Shown here: positions 49,846 to 57,994 of the stretch, piece after piece | How the letters are laid out: every line of letters starts with the position of its first letter | Numbering within the stretch: position 1 is the stretch's first letter | Assembly: GCF_000725485.1 (NCBI RefSeq) | Contig: NZ_JOAG01000006.1 | Coordinates: forward strand, 62,001 to 126,000 | DNA: 64,000 nucleotides | Direction: 5' to 3' | Source: Nonomuraea candida | GTDB lineage: Bacteria > Actinomycetota > Actinomycetes > Streptosporangiales > Streptosporangiaceae | Notes under the pieces: generated by a model | Seen by the model: the letters and a program-made list of their open reading frames with translations, nothing else | Database searches by the model: none | Told to the model about the DNA's origin: nothing | Translations under genes and position numbers: made by a program

Positions 49846-51711
49846 TCACGTTCCTTTCACGGCCCGCTCGATCTCCGGCAGGGCGGCCGGGTCCTCGATC
49901 GTGGACGGCGCGTGGTACGCCCTGCCGTCGGCGATGTCGCGCATGGTGGCGCGCAGGATCTTGCCGGAGCGGGTCTTCGGCAGCCGGCTCACCACGACCG
50001 CGCGGCGGAAGGCGGCGACGGGGCCGACGCGCTCGCGCACGAGGGCGGCCAGCTCCCGCTCCACCTCCTCCGGGTCGCGCTCCGCGCCCGCCTTGAGCAC
50101 CACGAACCCCATGGGGAGCTGCCCCTTCAGCGCGTCGGCCACGCCGATCACCGCGCACTCGGCCACGTCGGGGTGGGAGGCGATGACCTCCTCCATGGAG
50201 CCGGTCGACAGCCGGTGCCCGGCCACGTTGATCACGTCGTCGATGCGGCCCATGACGTAGAGGTAGCCGTCCTCGTCGAGGTGGCCGCCGTCGCCGGTCA
50301 GGTAGTGGCCGGGGTAGCGGTCGAGGTAGGAGCGGGCGAAGCGGGCCTCGTCGCGGTAGAGCGTGGGCAGCGCGCCCGGCGGGAGCGGCAGCCTGACCGT
50401 GACCGCGCCCTCGACGCCCGGCGGGCAGTCGCGCCCCTCGCCGTCGAGGACGTGCGCGTCCCAGCCCGGCACGGGCCTGGTCGGCGAGCCGGGCTTGATC
50501 GGCAGCGGCTCGATGCCGACGCAGTTGGCGGCGATCGGCCAGCCGGTCTCGGTCTGCCACCAGTGGTCGATGACGGGGACGCCGAGCAGGTCGCTCGCCC
50601 AGTGGTAGGTGTCGGGGTCGAGGCGCTCGCCGGCCAGGAAGAGGTGGCGCAGGCCCGACAGGTCCCACTTCCTCATGTGGTCGCCGGCGGGGTCCTCCTT
50701 CTTGATGGCGCGGATGGCGGTCGGGGCGGTGAACAGCGTGCGCACGCCGTGGGTGGCCACCACGCGCCAGAACGCGCCGGGGTCGGGGGTGCCGACGGGC
50801 TTGCCCTCGTACAGGACGGTCGTGCAGCCGGCCAGCAGCGGCGCGTACACGATGTAGGAGTGGCCGACCACCCAGCCCACGTCGGAGGCGGCCCAGTAGA
50901 CCTCGCCGGGGGCGGCGCCGTAGACGTGGGACATGCTCCAGTGCAGCGCGACCGCGTGGCCGCCGTTGTCGCGCAGCACGCCCTTGGGCGTGCCGGTCGT
51001 GCCGGAGGTGTAGAGGATGTAGAGCGGGTCGGTCGCGGCCACGCTCACGCACGCCGCCGGCTCCGCCTCCCGCACCGCCGCCGCCCAGTCGAGGTCGCGC
51101 CCCGCGCGCAGCTCCGCCGCGCACTGGGGCCGCTGCAGGATCACGCACCGGTCCGGGCGGTGCGCCGCCTGCTCCAGCGCGTCGTCGAGCAGCGGTTTGT
51201 ACGCCACCACCCGCGCCGGCTCGATCCCGCACGACGCCGACAGCACCACCTTCGGCCGGGCGTGGTCGATGCGCAGCGCCAGCTCCCTGGCCGCGAACCC
51301 GCCGAACACCACCGAGTGCACCGCCCCGAGCCGCGCGCAGGCCAGCATCGCGACCACGGCCTCGGGCACCATCGGCATGTAGATCACCACGGTGTCGCCC
51401 GCGGCCACGCCGAGGCCGCGCAGCATGCCCGCCGTCCTGGCCACCTCGTCGAGCAGCTCGGCGTAGGTGTAAGTGCGCACGGTCCCGGTGACCGGGCTGT
51501 CGTGGATCAGCGCCGCCTGCCCGCCCCGCCCACGCGCCACGTGCCGGTCGAGGGCGTTGTGGCAGGTGTTGAGCCGGCCGTCGGGGAACCACCGCCCTTC
51601 GCCGTAGATCGTGGCGGGGGGCACGTCCCAGTCGATGGCGCGCGCCGCCTCCCCCCAGAACTCCTCGGGTCGCTCGATGCTGCGCCGGTAAGCCTCGTCG
51701 TAAGTGCCCAC
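49846..51711 (-). CDS. Acyl-CoA synthetase of the acetyl/propionyl-CoA synthetase family (PrpE/AcsA-like)
   Basis: A 621-residue AMP-forming ligase. Residues 4-60 are the ACAS N-terminal domain (YDEAYRRSIERPEEFW); the ATP loop is YTSGTTGTPKGV; DHWWQTETGWP gives the adenine/acyl site; TGDGG and GRIDDVINVAGHRLS the hinge; and PKTRSGKILRATMRD holds the Lys that is controlled by acetylation in this family. The total fits propionate or acetate activation. It is monocistronic. GTG 51711 has no clear ribosome-binding site; the gene is divergent from the nucleotidyltransferase gene, 45 bp away. Confidence 0.9.
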   Translation of the reverse strand: MGTYDEAYRRSIERPEEFWGEAARAIDWDVPPATIYGEGRWFPDGRLNTCHNALDRHVARGRGGQAALIHDSPVTGTVRTYTYAELLDEVARTAGMLRGLGVAAGDTVVIYMPMVPEAVVAMLACARLGAVHSVVFGGFAARELALRIDHARPKVVLSASCGIEPARVVAYKPLLDDALEQAAHRPDRCVILQRPQCAAELRAGRDLDWAAAVREAEPAACVSVAATDPLYILYTSGTTGTPKGVLRDNGGHAVALHWSMSHVYGAAPGEVYWAASDVGWVVGHSYIVYAPLLAGCTTVLYEGKPVGTPDPGAFWRVVATHGVRTLFTAPTAIRAIKKEDPAGDHMRKWDLSGLRHLFLAGERLDPDTYHWASDLLGVPVIDHWWQTETGWPIAANCVGIEPLPIKPGSPTRPVPGWDAHVLDGEGRDCPPGVEGAVTVRLPLPPGALPTLYRDEARFARSYLDRYPGHYLTGDGGHLDEDGYLYVMGRIDDVINVAGHRLSTGSMEEVIASHPDVAECAVIGVADALKGQLPMGFVVLKAGAERDPEEVERELAALVRERVGPVAAFRRAVVVSRLPKTRSGKILRATMRDIADGRAYHAPSTIEDPAALPEIERAVKGT

Positions 51712-51756
51712 TTGTCGATCAGAACAGCCCGCGGCCCCGTTAGGCAAGATGGGACG

Positions 51757-52410
51757 GTGGACGATGACGTGATCTTTTCCGTCGTGGTCGGGTCCCGGGC
51801 GTACGGGCTGGCCACCACCGGCTCCGACACCGACCGGCGCGGCGTGTTCGTGGCGCCGACCGCGGCGTTCTGGCGGCTGGACAAGCCGCCCACCCATCGC
51901 GACGGGCCGCTGCCCGAGCAGTTCTCCTGGGAGGTGGAGCGCTTCTGCGAGCTGGCCCTCGACGCCAACCCCACCGTCCTGGAGTGCCTGTGGTCCCCGC
52001 TGGTCGAGGTGATCACGCCGGCCGGGCGGCGGCTGGTGGACCTGCGTGAGGCGTTCCTGTCGCGGCGGGCGCACCGCTCGTTCGCCGGGTACGCCGACGC
52101 GCAGTTCCGCCGCCTCGACCCCGAGCGGCCGAAGTGGAAGCAGGCCATGCACATGATCCGGCTGCTGCTCAGCGGCCTGCACCTGGTCCGGCACGGGGAG
52201 CCGCTGGTGGACGTGCGGGCGCACCGGGAGCGGCTGCTGGCGATCCGGCGCGGCGAGCTGCCCTGGGCGGAGGTGGACGCCTGGCGCGCCGCCCTGTCGG
52301 CCGAGCTGTCCGCCGCGCCGAGCGTGCTGCCCGAGTCGCCCGATCGGGAGCGGGTGGAGGAGTTCCTGGTGGCGGTACGAGCGGAGCACCTGCCCGCGGG
52401 GCTCGCGTGA
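51757..52410 (+). CDS. DNA polymerase beta-like nucleotidyltransferase
   Basis: A 217-residue protein with the minimal nucleotidyltransferase signature GSRAYGLATTGSDTDRRG (two metal-binding Asp) at residues 12-29, followed by a mostly helical C-terminal region (WKQAMHMIRLL). It resembles COG3541-type predicted nucleotidyltransferases. Substrate unknown: RNA, protein or antibiotic modification are all possible. No HEPN partner is adjacent, which argues against a toxin-antitoxin pair of the MntA/HepT kind. GTG 51757 has a short upstream region shared with the acyl-CoA synthetase gene. Confidence 0.78.
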   Translation: MDDDVIFSVVVGSRAYGLATTGSDTDRRGVFVAPTAAFWRLDKPPTHRDGPLPEQFSWEVERFCELALDANPTVLECLWSPLVEVITPAGRRLVDLREAFLSRRAHRSFAGYADAQFRRLDPERPKWKQAMHMIRLLLSGLHLVRHGEPLVDVRAHRERLLAIRRGELPWAEVDAWRAALSAELSAAPSVLPESPDRERVEEFLVAVRAEHLPAGLA

Positions 52411-52485
52411 GCCCGGTGGGCAGGAAGGACGCGAACGCGCGCGCCCGCCGGGCGGACGAGCGCGAGCGGTCAGGCGGGTGGGCGG

Positions 52486-53262
52486 TCAGGACGGGAGGAG
52501 GGGGAGGAGGGCCTGGGCCTCGGGTTCGGAGAGGTCGAGGCCCAGGTGGGTGCGCAGCCACGCCGCCAGCTCCGCCGCCGAGGCGAACCGCTCCTCCTCC
52601 AGCCGCACCCGGGCGTCCGCGGTCGTGCGCTGGACCAGCACGTGCCGGGTGAACGGCGACTGCGGGTAGTGGGCGACGTAGAAGTTGGCCACCTCGAAGT
52701 CGCTCGGGTACTGGGGCTCGTCCGGGCGGAACGCGTACAGCTCCGTCTCGCCCGAGGACAGCACCCAGAACTCCCCGTCCCGCCCCAGCCGCCACCGCCA
52801 GGCCCCGTGCTCCAGCGTCGCCCCCTCCTCGAACGGCATCGGCTCCACCAGCCCCTCACCGCCGAACCCGACGTCCGCCAGCCAGGTGCGGCCCTGCACC
52901 CGGACGGTGAGCGTGGCGTGGGTGCGCGGCAGGTGGTGGCGGCCCAGCCGGATCCTGGCCAGGTGCCTGGTCACGGTGAAGCCGAGGCGTTCGAGCGCGG
53001 CGGCGAAGAGCAGGTTGTGCTCGTGGCAGTAGCCGCCGCGCCCGCCGGTCACCAGCTTGTCCTGGAGGCTGCCCAGGTCGAGCGAGACGCCCTTGCCGAG
53101 CAGCACGTCGATGTTCTCGAACGGGATGGCGCGCACGTGCGCCAGGTGGACGGCGCGCAGGGTCCCGGCCGTCGGGGTGCGCGGCCCGTCGTAGGCGATC
53201 CGCCCCAGGTAGGCGTCCAGGTCGAGCTTCTCAATGGCCCATGTCATGTGATCAACGGTCAT
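52486..53262 (-). CDS. nat: Arylamine N-acetyltransferase
   Basis: A 258-residue NAT enzyme transferring acetyl from acetyl-CoA to arylamines or hydrazines. The Cys-His-Asp triad is complete: Cys79 in GGRGGYCHEHN, His115 in RTHATLT and Asp130 in LADVGFGG. In actinomycetes relatives also form amide bonds in natural-product synthesis, but no such cluster is here. Two in-frame ATGs (53262 and 53247) are created by a 14/15-bp duplication of GTCATGTGATCAAC on the plus strand, so the protein may have two N-termini. Confidence 0.92.
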   Translation of the reverse strand: MTVDHMTWAIEKLDLDAYLGRIAYDGPRTPTAGTLRAVHLAHVRAIPFENIDVLLGKGVSLDLGSLQDKLVTGGRGGYCHEHNLLFAAALERLGFTVTRHLARIRLGRHHLPRTHATLTVRVQGRTWLADVGFGGEGLVEPMPFEEGATLEHGAWRWRLGRDGEFWVLSSGETELYAFRPDEPQYPSDFEVANFYVAHYPQSPFTRHVLVQRTTADARVRLEEERFASAAELAAWLRTHLGLDLSEPEAQALLPLLPS

Positions 53263-53298
53263 GTGATCAACAATGGCGGGTTCGGGACCCGCCGCGCA

Positions 53299-54243
53299 TC
53301 ACGCGTTCACGGGATTCGCCGACAGAACCATCCTTATGGCGAAATTTCGGTATCCGGCCCGTTCGAATGCCCGCGCCATCGGCACGTTGCCCGCGTCCGT
53401 GTCCGCCGCGATGCGCTGGACCCCGCGCGCGGCGTGGCTGCGGGTGATCTCGGCGAGCAGGTCGTCCACGTAGCCGTGCCCGCGCCGCTCCGGCACCACC
53501 CCGATGTACCCCACGACCGGCCCGGCGTTGTTGGCCGACGGCAGGGCGACGCCGACCAGCTCCCCGTCGTGGCCGTAGGCCAGCCGCCACCACGACCGGT
53601 CCCCCGGCATCGCCCGGTAGTCGCGCACGTCCTCGCGCGCCTGCTCGACCGGGTCCATGGTGCGCAGGGCCTGGCGGGTGTGGAAGTCGAGCGTCCCGAC
53701 CGCCACCCGGCGGAACGCCGCGACGAACGCCTCGTCGTCGTCATCGCCGCGGAAGACGAGCCGGCCGGAGGGCTCGGGCACGGGGGCGTCGCCCGCCGTC
53801 CACGCGTAACGCAGGCGTTCCAGCTCCTCGGTCAGCCCGGCGCGCCCCGCCGCCCGCCATCTCCAGTCGACGGCCGCGCGGGCCCTGGCGTCCTCGCGCC
53901 AGCCGTTGGACAGGAAGACGTGGTACGCCGGCGCCTCCCCGTACGCGGCGTGCGCCCGGTTCAGCAGCTCGGCGGCCAGGCCCTCGCGGTCGGCGGCCGA
54001 GGGGTGCGCGTACAGGCAGTCGAGCGCGAGCGGCCGGGCCTCGCCCGGGAAGCTCCACCAGACGGCCCGCGCCATGATCCGGCCGCCCGGCTCGTCCTCG
54101 GCGAGCCAGACGCGGTCGTAGCGGTAGTTGCCGCTCTCCAGGAACGACAGCAGCCGGTCGGGATGGGACCAGCTGATCGACTCGTCGACGACACACCCGA
54201 GCAGGCGGTCTAGATCGTCCTCGACGGCGGGACGGAAACGCAT
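53299..54243 (-). CDS. GNAT-family acetyltransferase (two-domain)
   Basis: A 314-residue protein with an N-terminal GNAT-like half (1-150) and a C-terminal GNAT domain with strand VVGYIGVVPERRGHGYVDDLL, whose RRGHGY loop binds CoA. The substrate is unknown. The ATG follows GGAGGATT. A 29-codon upstream ORF with a better ribosome-binding site overlaps its start and may control it. Confidence 0.82.
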   Translation of the reverse strand: MRFRPAVEDDLDRLLGCVVDESISWSHPDRLLSFLESGNYRYDRVWLAEDEPGGRIMARAVWWSFPGEARPLALDCLYAHPSAADREGLAAELLNRAHAAYGEAPAYHVFLSNGWREDARARAAVDWRWRAAGRAGLTEELERLRYAWTAGDAPVPEPSGRLVFRGDDDDEAFVAAFRRVAVGTLDFHTRQALRTMDPVEQAREDVRDYRAMPGDRSWWRLAYGHDGELVGVALPSANNAGPVVGYIGVVPERRGHGYVDDLLAEITRSHAARGVQRIAADTDAGNVPMARAFERAGYRNFAIRMVLSANPVNA

Positions 54244-54299
54244 GAATCCTCCGAGAAGCAGAAGCGGGCGCGGCGAGCGCTCCGGAACATGCCGAACAT
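54210..54299 (-). CDS. Upstream ORF (29 codons) overlapping the GNAT start
   Basis: It starts MFGMFRSARRARFCF after a near-ideal AAGGAGG seven nt upstream and ends in TAG 34 nt inside the GNAT gene, in another frame. It could be a leader peptide or a translational-coupling element. No similarity to the known Cys-type leader peptides of actinobacteria is apparent. Confidence 0.4.
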   Translation of the reverse strand: MFGMFRSARRARFCFSEDSCVSVPPSRTI

Positions 54300-54373
54300 C
54301 TCAGCGCCTCCTTTCTTCCGGCTTTTCGGCCTCAGCGGGCACTCTAGCGCAAAGTTCACGCCAGGATGGGCGG

Positions 54374-55306
54374 GTGACCTCCTTCGACGACGACGACACC
54401 CTGCCCCTCCAGCCTCCGGTCCGGCTGCCCGGCGAGGCCACCCTCGCGGCGGCCGTGCGCGCGGCGCCCCTGGCGGAGGAGCTGAAGCCCGAAGGCGACG
54501 ACGCGGAGGTGCTGGCCGTCTGGGCGGAGCACTGCCGCGAGCGGCTGGCCGGGGACGAGGGGCTGCTGCTGGAGCTGATCCGGCTGTTCCTGTCCAGGGA
54601 GCCGCTCCAGGGCGAGGCGTCCGGGACGCTGACGGGGCTCGGCCTGGTGCGCCAGGCGGAGCCGTACACGCTGAGCTGGCTGGGCCTGTGGGTGGCGCGG
54701 CGGATCATCGCCGAGACCACCGGGCAGGACATCCCGGTCATGGGCTCGCTGGCGGAGGCGGACGCGGCGGCGCTGCTGCACGGGCTGCGGTCGTACCCGG
54801 AGGCCGAGCGCGCGGAGGAGCTGGCGGGCTGGCTCGCGCACCGGGACGAGCGCACGGCGGCGGCCGAGATCGCCTCGGTGCTGGCCTCGGTGAGCCCGCT
54901 GAGCCGGGCGGTCGGCGTGGAGCTGCTGACCTCGGCGCTGGGCGACGAGGGCCGCGCGGCCCTGTCCAGGCTGCTGGAGGAGCCGAAGCTGGGGGCGGTG
55001 ATCGCGGCCAGGACCGGGCGCGAGGAGCGGCAGCCGGCGCCCGACGAGATCGCCTGGGTGCTGGTGGACATGGCGGCGGCGCTGCTGGAGTTCGGCGGCG
55101 AGACGGGCGAGGTGATCGAGTCGATCGCGATGGGGATGGGCTCCGAGGAGCAGGCGGGCACGATCGCGATCCTGGCCTTCGGCGATCATCCGTGGACGGG
55201 GCGGGTGCTGCGGGTGTTCATCGACCACCATCCCGACGACCGGGTGGCGGCGGCGGCCCGCAAGGCCCTGCGCCGCCTGCACGGCCTGGCCGACCTCCGC
55301 GGCTGA
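54374..55306 (+). CDS. Unknown helical-repeat protein
   Basis: A 310-residue, acidic, almost entirely helical soluble protein. Its second half (about 170-300) shows a loose repeat of amphipathic helix pairs, e.g. RDERTAAAEIASVLASVSPLS and DDRVAAAARKALRRLH, as in HEAT/ARM-like folds. No enzyme motif is visible. GTG 54374 follows AGGATGGGCGG. It lies divergent from the GNAT gene and upstream of a zinc-ribbon protein gene with a 120-bp gap. Function is not assigned. Confidence 0.6.
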   Translation: MTSFDDDDTLPLQPPVRLPGEATLAAAVRAAPLAEELKPEGDDAEVLAVWAEHCRERLAGDEGLLLELIRLFLSREPLQGEASGTLTGLGLVRQAEPYTLSWLGLWVARRIIAETTGQDIPVMGSLAEADAAALLHGLRSYPEAERAEELAGWLAHRDERTAAAEIASVLASVSPLSRAVGVELLTSALGDEGRAALSRLLEEPKLGAVIAARTGREERQPAPDEIAWVLVDMAAALLEFGGETGEVIESIAMGMGSEEQAGTIAILAFGDHPWTGRVLRVFIDHHPDDRVAAAARKALRRLHGLADLRG

Positions 55307-55426
55307 CCGTCCCACGGACGCACCACCCGCGGCGACCCCGGCGGCCCCTCCCGGGGGCGGTGGAGTGGGGCCGGCGTTGCCCGCGATGGGCGTGTGGGCG
55401 CCGGGGCGCGGGTAGAGTCGTCTTGC

Positions 55427-55942
55427 GTGACTGAGCATGCGATCTCCCCTCAAACCGGCATCCTGGGTGACGCGTACGCCTGCGGCTGCGGCGTCATCCT
55501 CGGCGGCCGGATGTCGGCCGAGCTGCACGCCGCCGAGAACGGGCTGTGCTCGTCCTGTCTCGGCTCCGCCGAGGAGGAGCCGGCGCCCGGCCTGACGCGC
55601 CCCTGCGCCTCCTGCGCCGGCACCGGCCGGCGGCGTGAGCAGGTCACCTGGCAGCTCGCGCACGCCGAGGCCGAGCACCTGATCACCATCACCGTCGTAC
55701 GCGGCGTCGTGGCCGGGTTCGACGGCCCCTTCCGCCTGTCGGAGGTCGCCGACACGGTGCGCAACGGCCTGGGCCTGCCCGCGGGCCGGCTGCCGGTCGG
55801 CCCCCGCGTACGCGATCTGCTGCTGCAGCTCCAGGCGGCCGGCGAGATCACCATGCTGTCGGCGCCGGACGAGATGGTGGGCACGGACATGGTCCTCTAC
55901 CGCGACCCGCAGTGGCAGCGCGTGCGCACGCTGGGTTTCTGA
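55427..55942 (+). CDS. Zinc-ribbon protein of unknown function
   Basis: A 171-residue protein. Three Cys groups in the first 65 residues (YACGCG, LCSSCLG and CASCAGTGRR) suggest one or two zinc ribbons, the last resembling DnaJ-type CxxCxGxG. The C-terminal part is helical with a winged-helix feel (FRLSEVADTVRNGLGLPAGR, then RVRDLLLQLQAAGEI), so DNA binding is possible. The GTG is 8 nt after a TAGAGT box (55413-55418), fitting leaderless expression. Confidence 0.65.
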   Translation: MTEHAISPQTGILGDAYACGCGVILGGRMSAELHAAENGLCSSCLGSAEEEPAPGLTRPCASCAGTGRRREQVTWQLAHAEAEHLITITVVRGVVAGFDGPFRLSEVADTVRNGLGLPAGRLPVGPRVRDLLLQLQAAGEITMLSAPDEMVGTDMVLYRDPQWQRVRTLGF

Positions 55943-55950
55943 GCCCACTA

Positions 55951-55990
55951 CTTGACGGGCGATAGCAAGTACTTGCTATCGTCTGTCAAG
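55951..55990. promoter_or_regulatory. Large nested palindrome covering the -10 box of the HTH gene
   Basis: A perfect 20-bp palindrome GATAGCAAGTACTTGCTATC (55961-55980) is enclosed by a second inverted repeat CTTGAC (55951-55956) and GTCAAG (55985-55990). The -10 box TATCGT (55977-55982) lies inside, 7 nt before the GTG start. A repressor bound here would shut the promoter, and the product of the next gene is the prime candidate. Confidence 0.8.
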
Positions 55991-56472
55991 TGACGACGAC
56001 GGAAGACCACGTCGAGCTGGTGGCCGCGCTGATCCGGCTGCTGGAGAACCGGGTGCTCGACCCGCTGGAGATCCTGCTGGCGGCGAACGCGCCCGACGAG
56101 CTGGTGGGCCCGCTCAGGGACCGCCTGCGCGTGGAGGCCGAGGTCTGGGCCGCGCAGCTGCTGGGCCGCGACCGGCGGCAGGCCGGGCTGACCGCCGCCC
56201 GGCTGATCGCGGTGCTGTTCCCGGGCGACGAGCCCTTCGACCCGCCCGAGCAGTGGTGGCGCACCCCGCTGGGCCGCGCGGTGGCGCGCGGGGCCGGGCA
56301 TCCCTCCGCGGTGGCGGTGCCCTACTCCACGGCGGGGGCGATGCTCGGGATCACCCGGCAGGGCGTCCACGACCTCGTCAAGCGCGGCAAGCTCGACCGG
56401 CATCCCGACGGCGGCGTCACGACCTCCTCCATCCAGGCCCGGCTCAACCGCCCCCAGGAGAGCGTCCAGTGA
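55990..56472 (+). CDS. Small DNA-binding protein with excisionase-like helix-turn-helix, probably autoregulatory
   Basis: A 160-residue protein. The N-terminal 90 residues are helical; the C-terminal part YSTAGAMLGITRQGVHDLVK, followed by RGKLDRH and TSSIQARL, is a MerR/excisionase-like helix-turn-helix. The start GTG is within the last half-site of the large palindrome, so the message must be leaderless and repressor binding would block it directly. It overlaps the following broken hydrolase gene (GTGA, 56469-56472), which presumably was its cotranscribed partner. Confidence 0.75.
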   Translation: MTTTEDHVELVAALIRLLENRVLDPLEILLAANAPDELVGPLRDRLRVEAEVWAAQLLGRDRRQAGLTAARLIAVLFPGDEPFDPPEQWWRTPLGRAVARGAGHPSAVAVPYSTAGAMLGITRQGVHDLVKRGKLDRHPDGGVTTSSIQARLNRPQESVQ

Positions 56473-57096
56473 CGCCGCGCGACCTGATCATCGACGACCG
56501 TCCCGTCCCCCTGGCCGTCCGCGACCACGGCGGGCACGGCGCGCCCGTGCTGCTGCTGCACGGCCTGGGCGGCACTCTCCTGCACTGGGACGAGGTGGCG
56601 CCGCTGCTGACCGGCTCGCACCGGGTCGTGGCGATGGACCTGCGCGGCCACGGCCTGTCGGGCGAGGGCCCGTGGGAGTGGGAGGCGGTCCTGGACGACG
56701 TACGCGCCGTGATCGGCCACCTCGGCCTGGACGAACCCCTGGTGGTCGGCCACTCCCTGGGCGGCATGGTCGCGATCCGGTGGGCGCTGCGCCACCCCGG
56801 CGGCCCCGGCATCGTCAACCTCGACGGCCTGCGCTCGTCCGAGACGCACCCGCGCCACTACGCCGCCGCCGAAGCCGGCCTCTCGCCGGAGGAGGTATCG
56901 CGGGTCGGGCCGCATCGGGGAGCTCATGCCGGCGCTGCGCGCGGGCATCCGCCGCGACCTGCTGCCGCTCGTCGCCGACCGGCCGCACCTGCGCGTCCTG
57001 GAGCTGGACGCCAGCCACAACCTGGTCGCCGAGCAGCCCGCGCAGGTCGCGCGGGCGGTGCTGGACCTCATGGCGGAGACCGCCCGTCGCGCCTGA
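56469..57096 (+). pseudogene. Alpha/beta hydrolase, disrupted by deletion and frameshift
   Basis: The first 140 codons encode the N-terminal half of an alpha/beta hydrolase with oxyanion HGLGG and nucleophile elbow VVGHSLGGM. Near 56900-56925 the frame breaks; a second frame (+1) then continues GELMPALRAGI to the end, including DASHNL with the expected catalytic His and finishing with TGA at 57096. Together they give about 200 residues, some 60 short of the family, so the lid region was lost along with the frame. The gene should be inactive unless there is recoding. Confidence 0.75.
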
Positions 57097-57152
57097 CCGC
57101 GACGGGCGGCTCCCCTGCCGGCCCGCCCGAGCCCGGGCAGGCACGGCGGCGG

Positions 57153-57494
57153 CTACCAGACGCAGGTGGAGCTGGAGAGCACCTGGATGCCGAGGATCTG
57201 GTACGGCTGCGAGTAGGTGAAGCTGCCGCCCGGGCTCACGCAGTTGATGTTGATCCCCTCGGCCGGGCGCACCCGCACGGCGTACGTGCTCCAGTTGTGT
57301 ATCGATGTGATGGCCATGCGCGCCCCGTAATAACCGGGTGTCCCGGGCACGCAGAGCTGTGACGCGGACCCCGAGGTGACGCACACCTGGCCGGCGGAGG
57401 TTTCGGAGGACGCGAGCGCGGTGGACGCCGATCCGGCCGTCAGCGTCAGCGCGACGGCGGCGGCGCCGACGAAAGTCCTGGTGATCGCAGACAT
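57153..57494 (-). CDS. Small secreted protein with four cysteines
   Basis: A 113-residue precursor with a Sec signal peptide (MSAITRTFVGAAAVALTLTA, cleavage probably after STALA). The mature part of about 85 residues has four Cys (VCVTSG, LCVPG, INCVSPGG and the C-terminal STCVW), likely forming two disulfides, and a beta-rich composition. It resembles small secreted actinomycete proteins of unknown role. A relatively AT-rich 215-bp divergent region lies upstream. Confidence 0.7.
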   Translation of the reverse strand: MSAITRTFVGAAAVALTLTAGSASTALASSETSAGQVCVTSGSASQLCVPGTPGYYGARMAITSIHNWSTYAVRVRPAEGININCVSPGGSFTYSQPYQILGIQVLSSSTCVW

Positions 57495-57709
57495 CTTTGC
57501 CCCATTCCTTCGATTCGTCTCGTGGTGGGCAGTGCGGTCGTCACCATCTCTCCCATCGATGATCCTCATGATGGCGCCGGTTACTCAACCCTGTACGGAA
57601 GAAGAGCCCGCGACCAGGACGACCACCGGACATTCAGCAGACATTTCTCCTGAATCGGGCAAACATTGCCATATGATCGTTATTGACGGTAAAGGCCAAA
57701 GGCGCGCAC

Positions 57710-57970
57710 ATGGTGATCAGGCTTCCTCGGCGGGCCCTGCTGGCGGCGATCGTCGTGGACCTGGTGATCCTGATGGCGCTCCTCTCGGGAGGCATGCCGC
57801 CCGACATGACGGGCCTGACGGCCGCCGTGGTGGTCGCGCCGTTCTCCTTGCTGGGGTATCTGGCCGCGTACCGGATGTTCCGGGCCGCCCGCGCGGCCGG
57901 GGCGACGGCGCGGGACGCCCTCGCGACGGTCGCGGACGCGCTGGTGCGGCCGCCGCGGTGCGGGCCCTGA
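57710..57970 (+). CDS. Small two-helix membrane protein
   Basis: An 86-residue protein with two hydrophobic segments (about 6-26, ALLAAIVVDLVILMALLSGG, and 33-56) followed by a basic, Ala-rich helix. No family is recognised. ATG 57710 follows GGTAAAGG at a longish distance; a TTG 27 nt upstream in frame is an alternative start. It is divergent from the small secreted protein gene. Confidence 0.5.
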   Translation: MVIRLPRRALLAAIVVDLVILMALLSGGMPPDMTGLTAAVVVAPFSLLGYLAAYRMFRAARAAGATARDALATVADALVRPPRCGP

Positions 57971-57994
57971 CCGCCTGACCATCCGGCCCGGGCC

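Noticed and set aside
49318..52410. Open frame of about 1030 codons on the plus strand
   Set aside because: Only its last 217 codons (nucleotidyltransferase) show a real signature. The rest is antisense to the NACHT and acyl-CoA synthetase genes.
51757..52410. Nucleotidyltransferase as antitoxin of a HEPN toxin-antitoxin pair
   Set aside because: There is no HEPN (RxxxxH) protein next to it and the protein is longer than MntA-type antitoxins.
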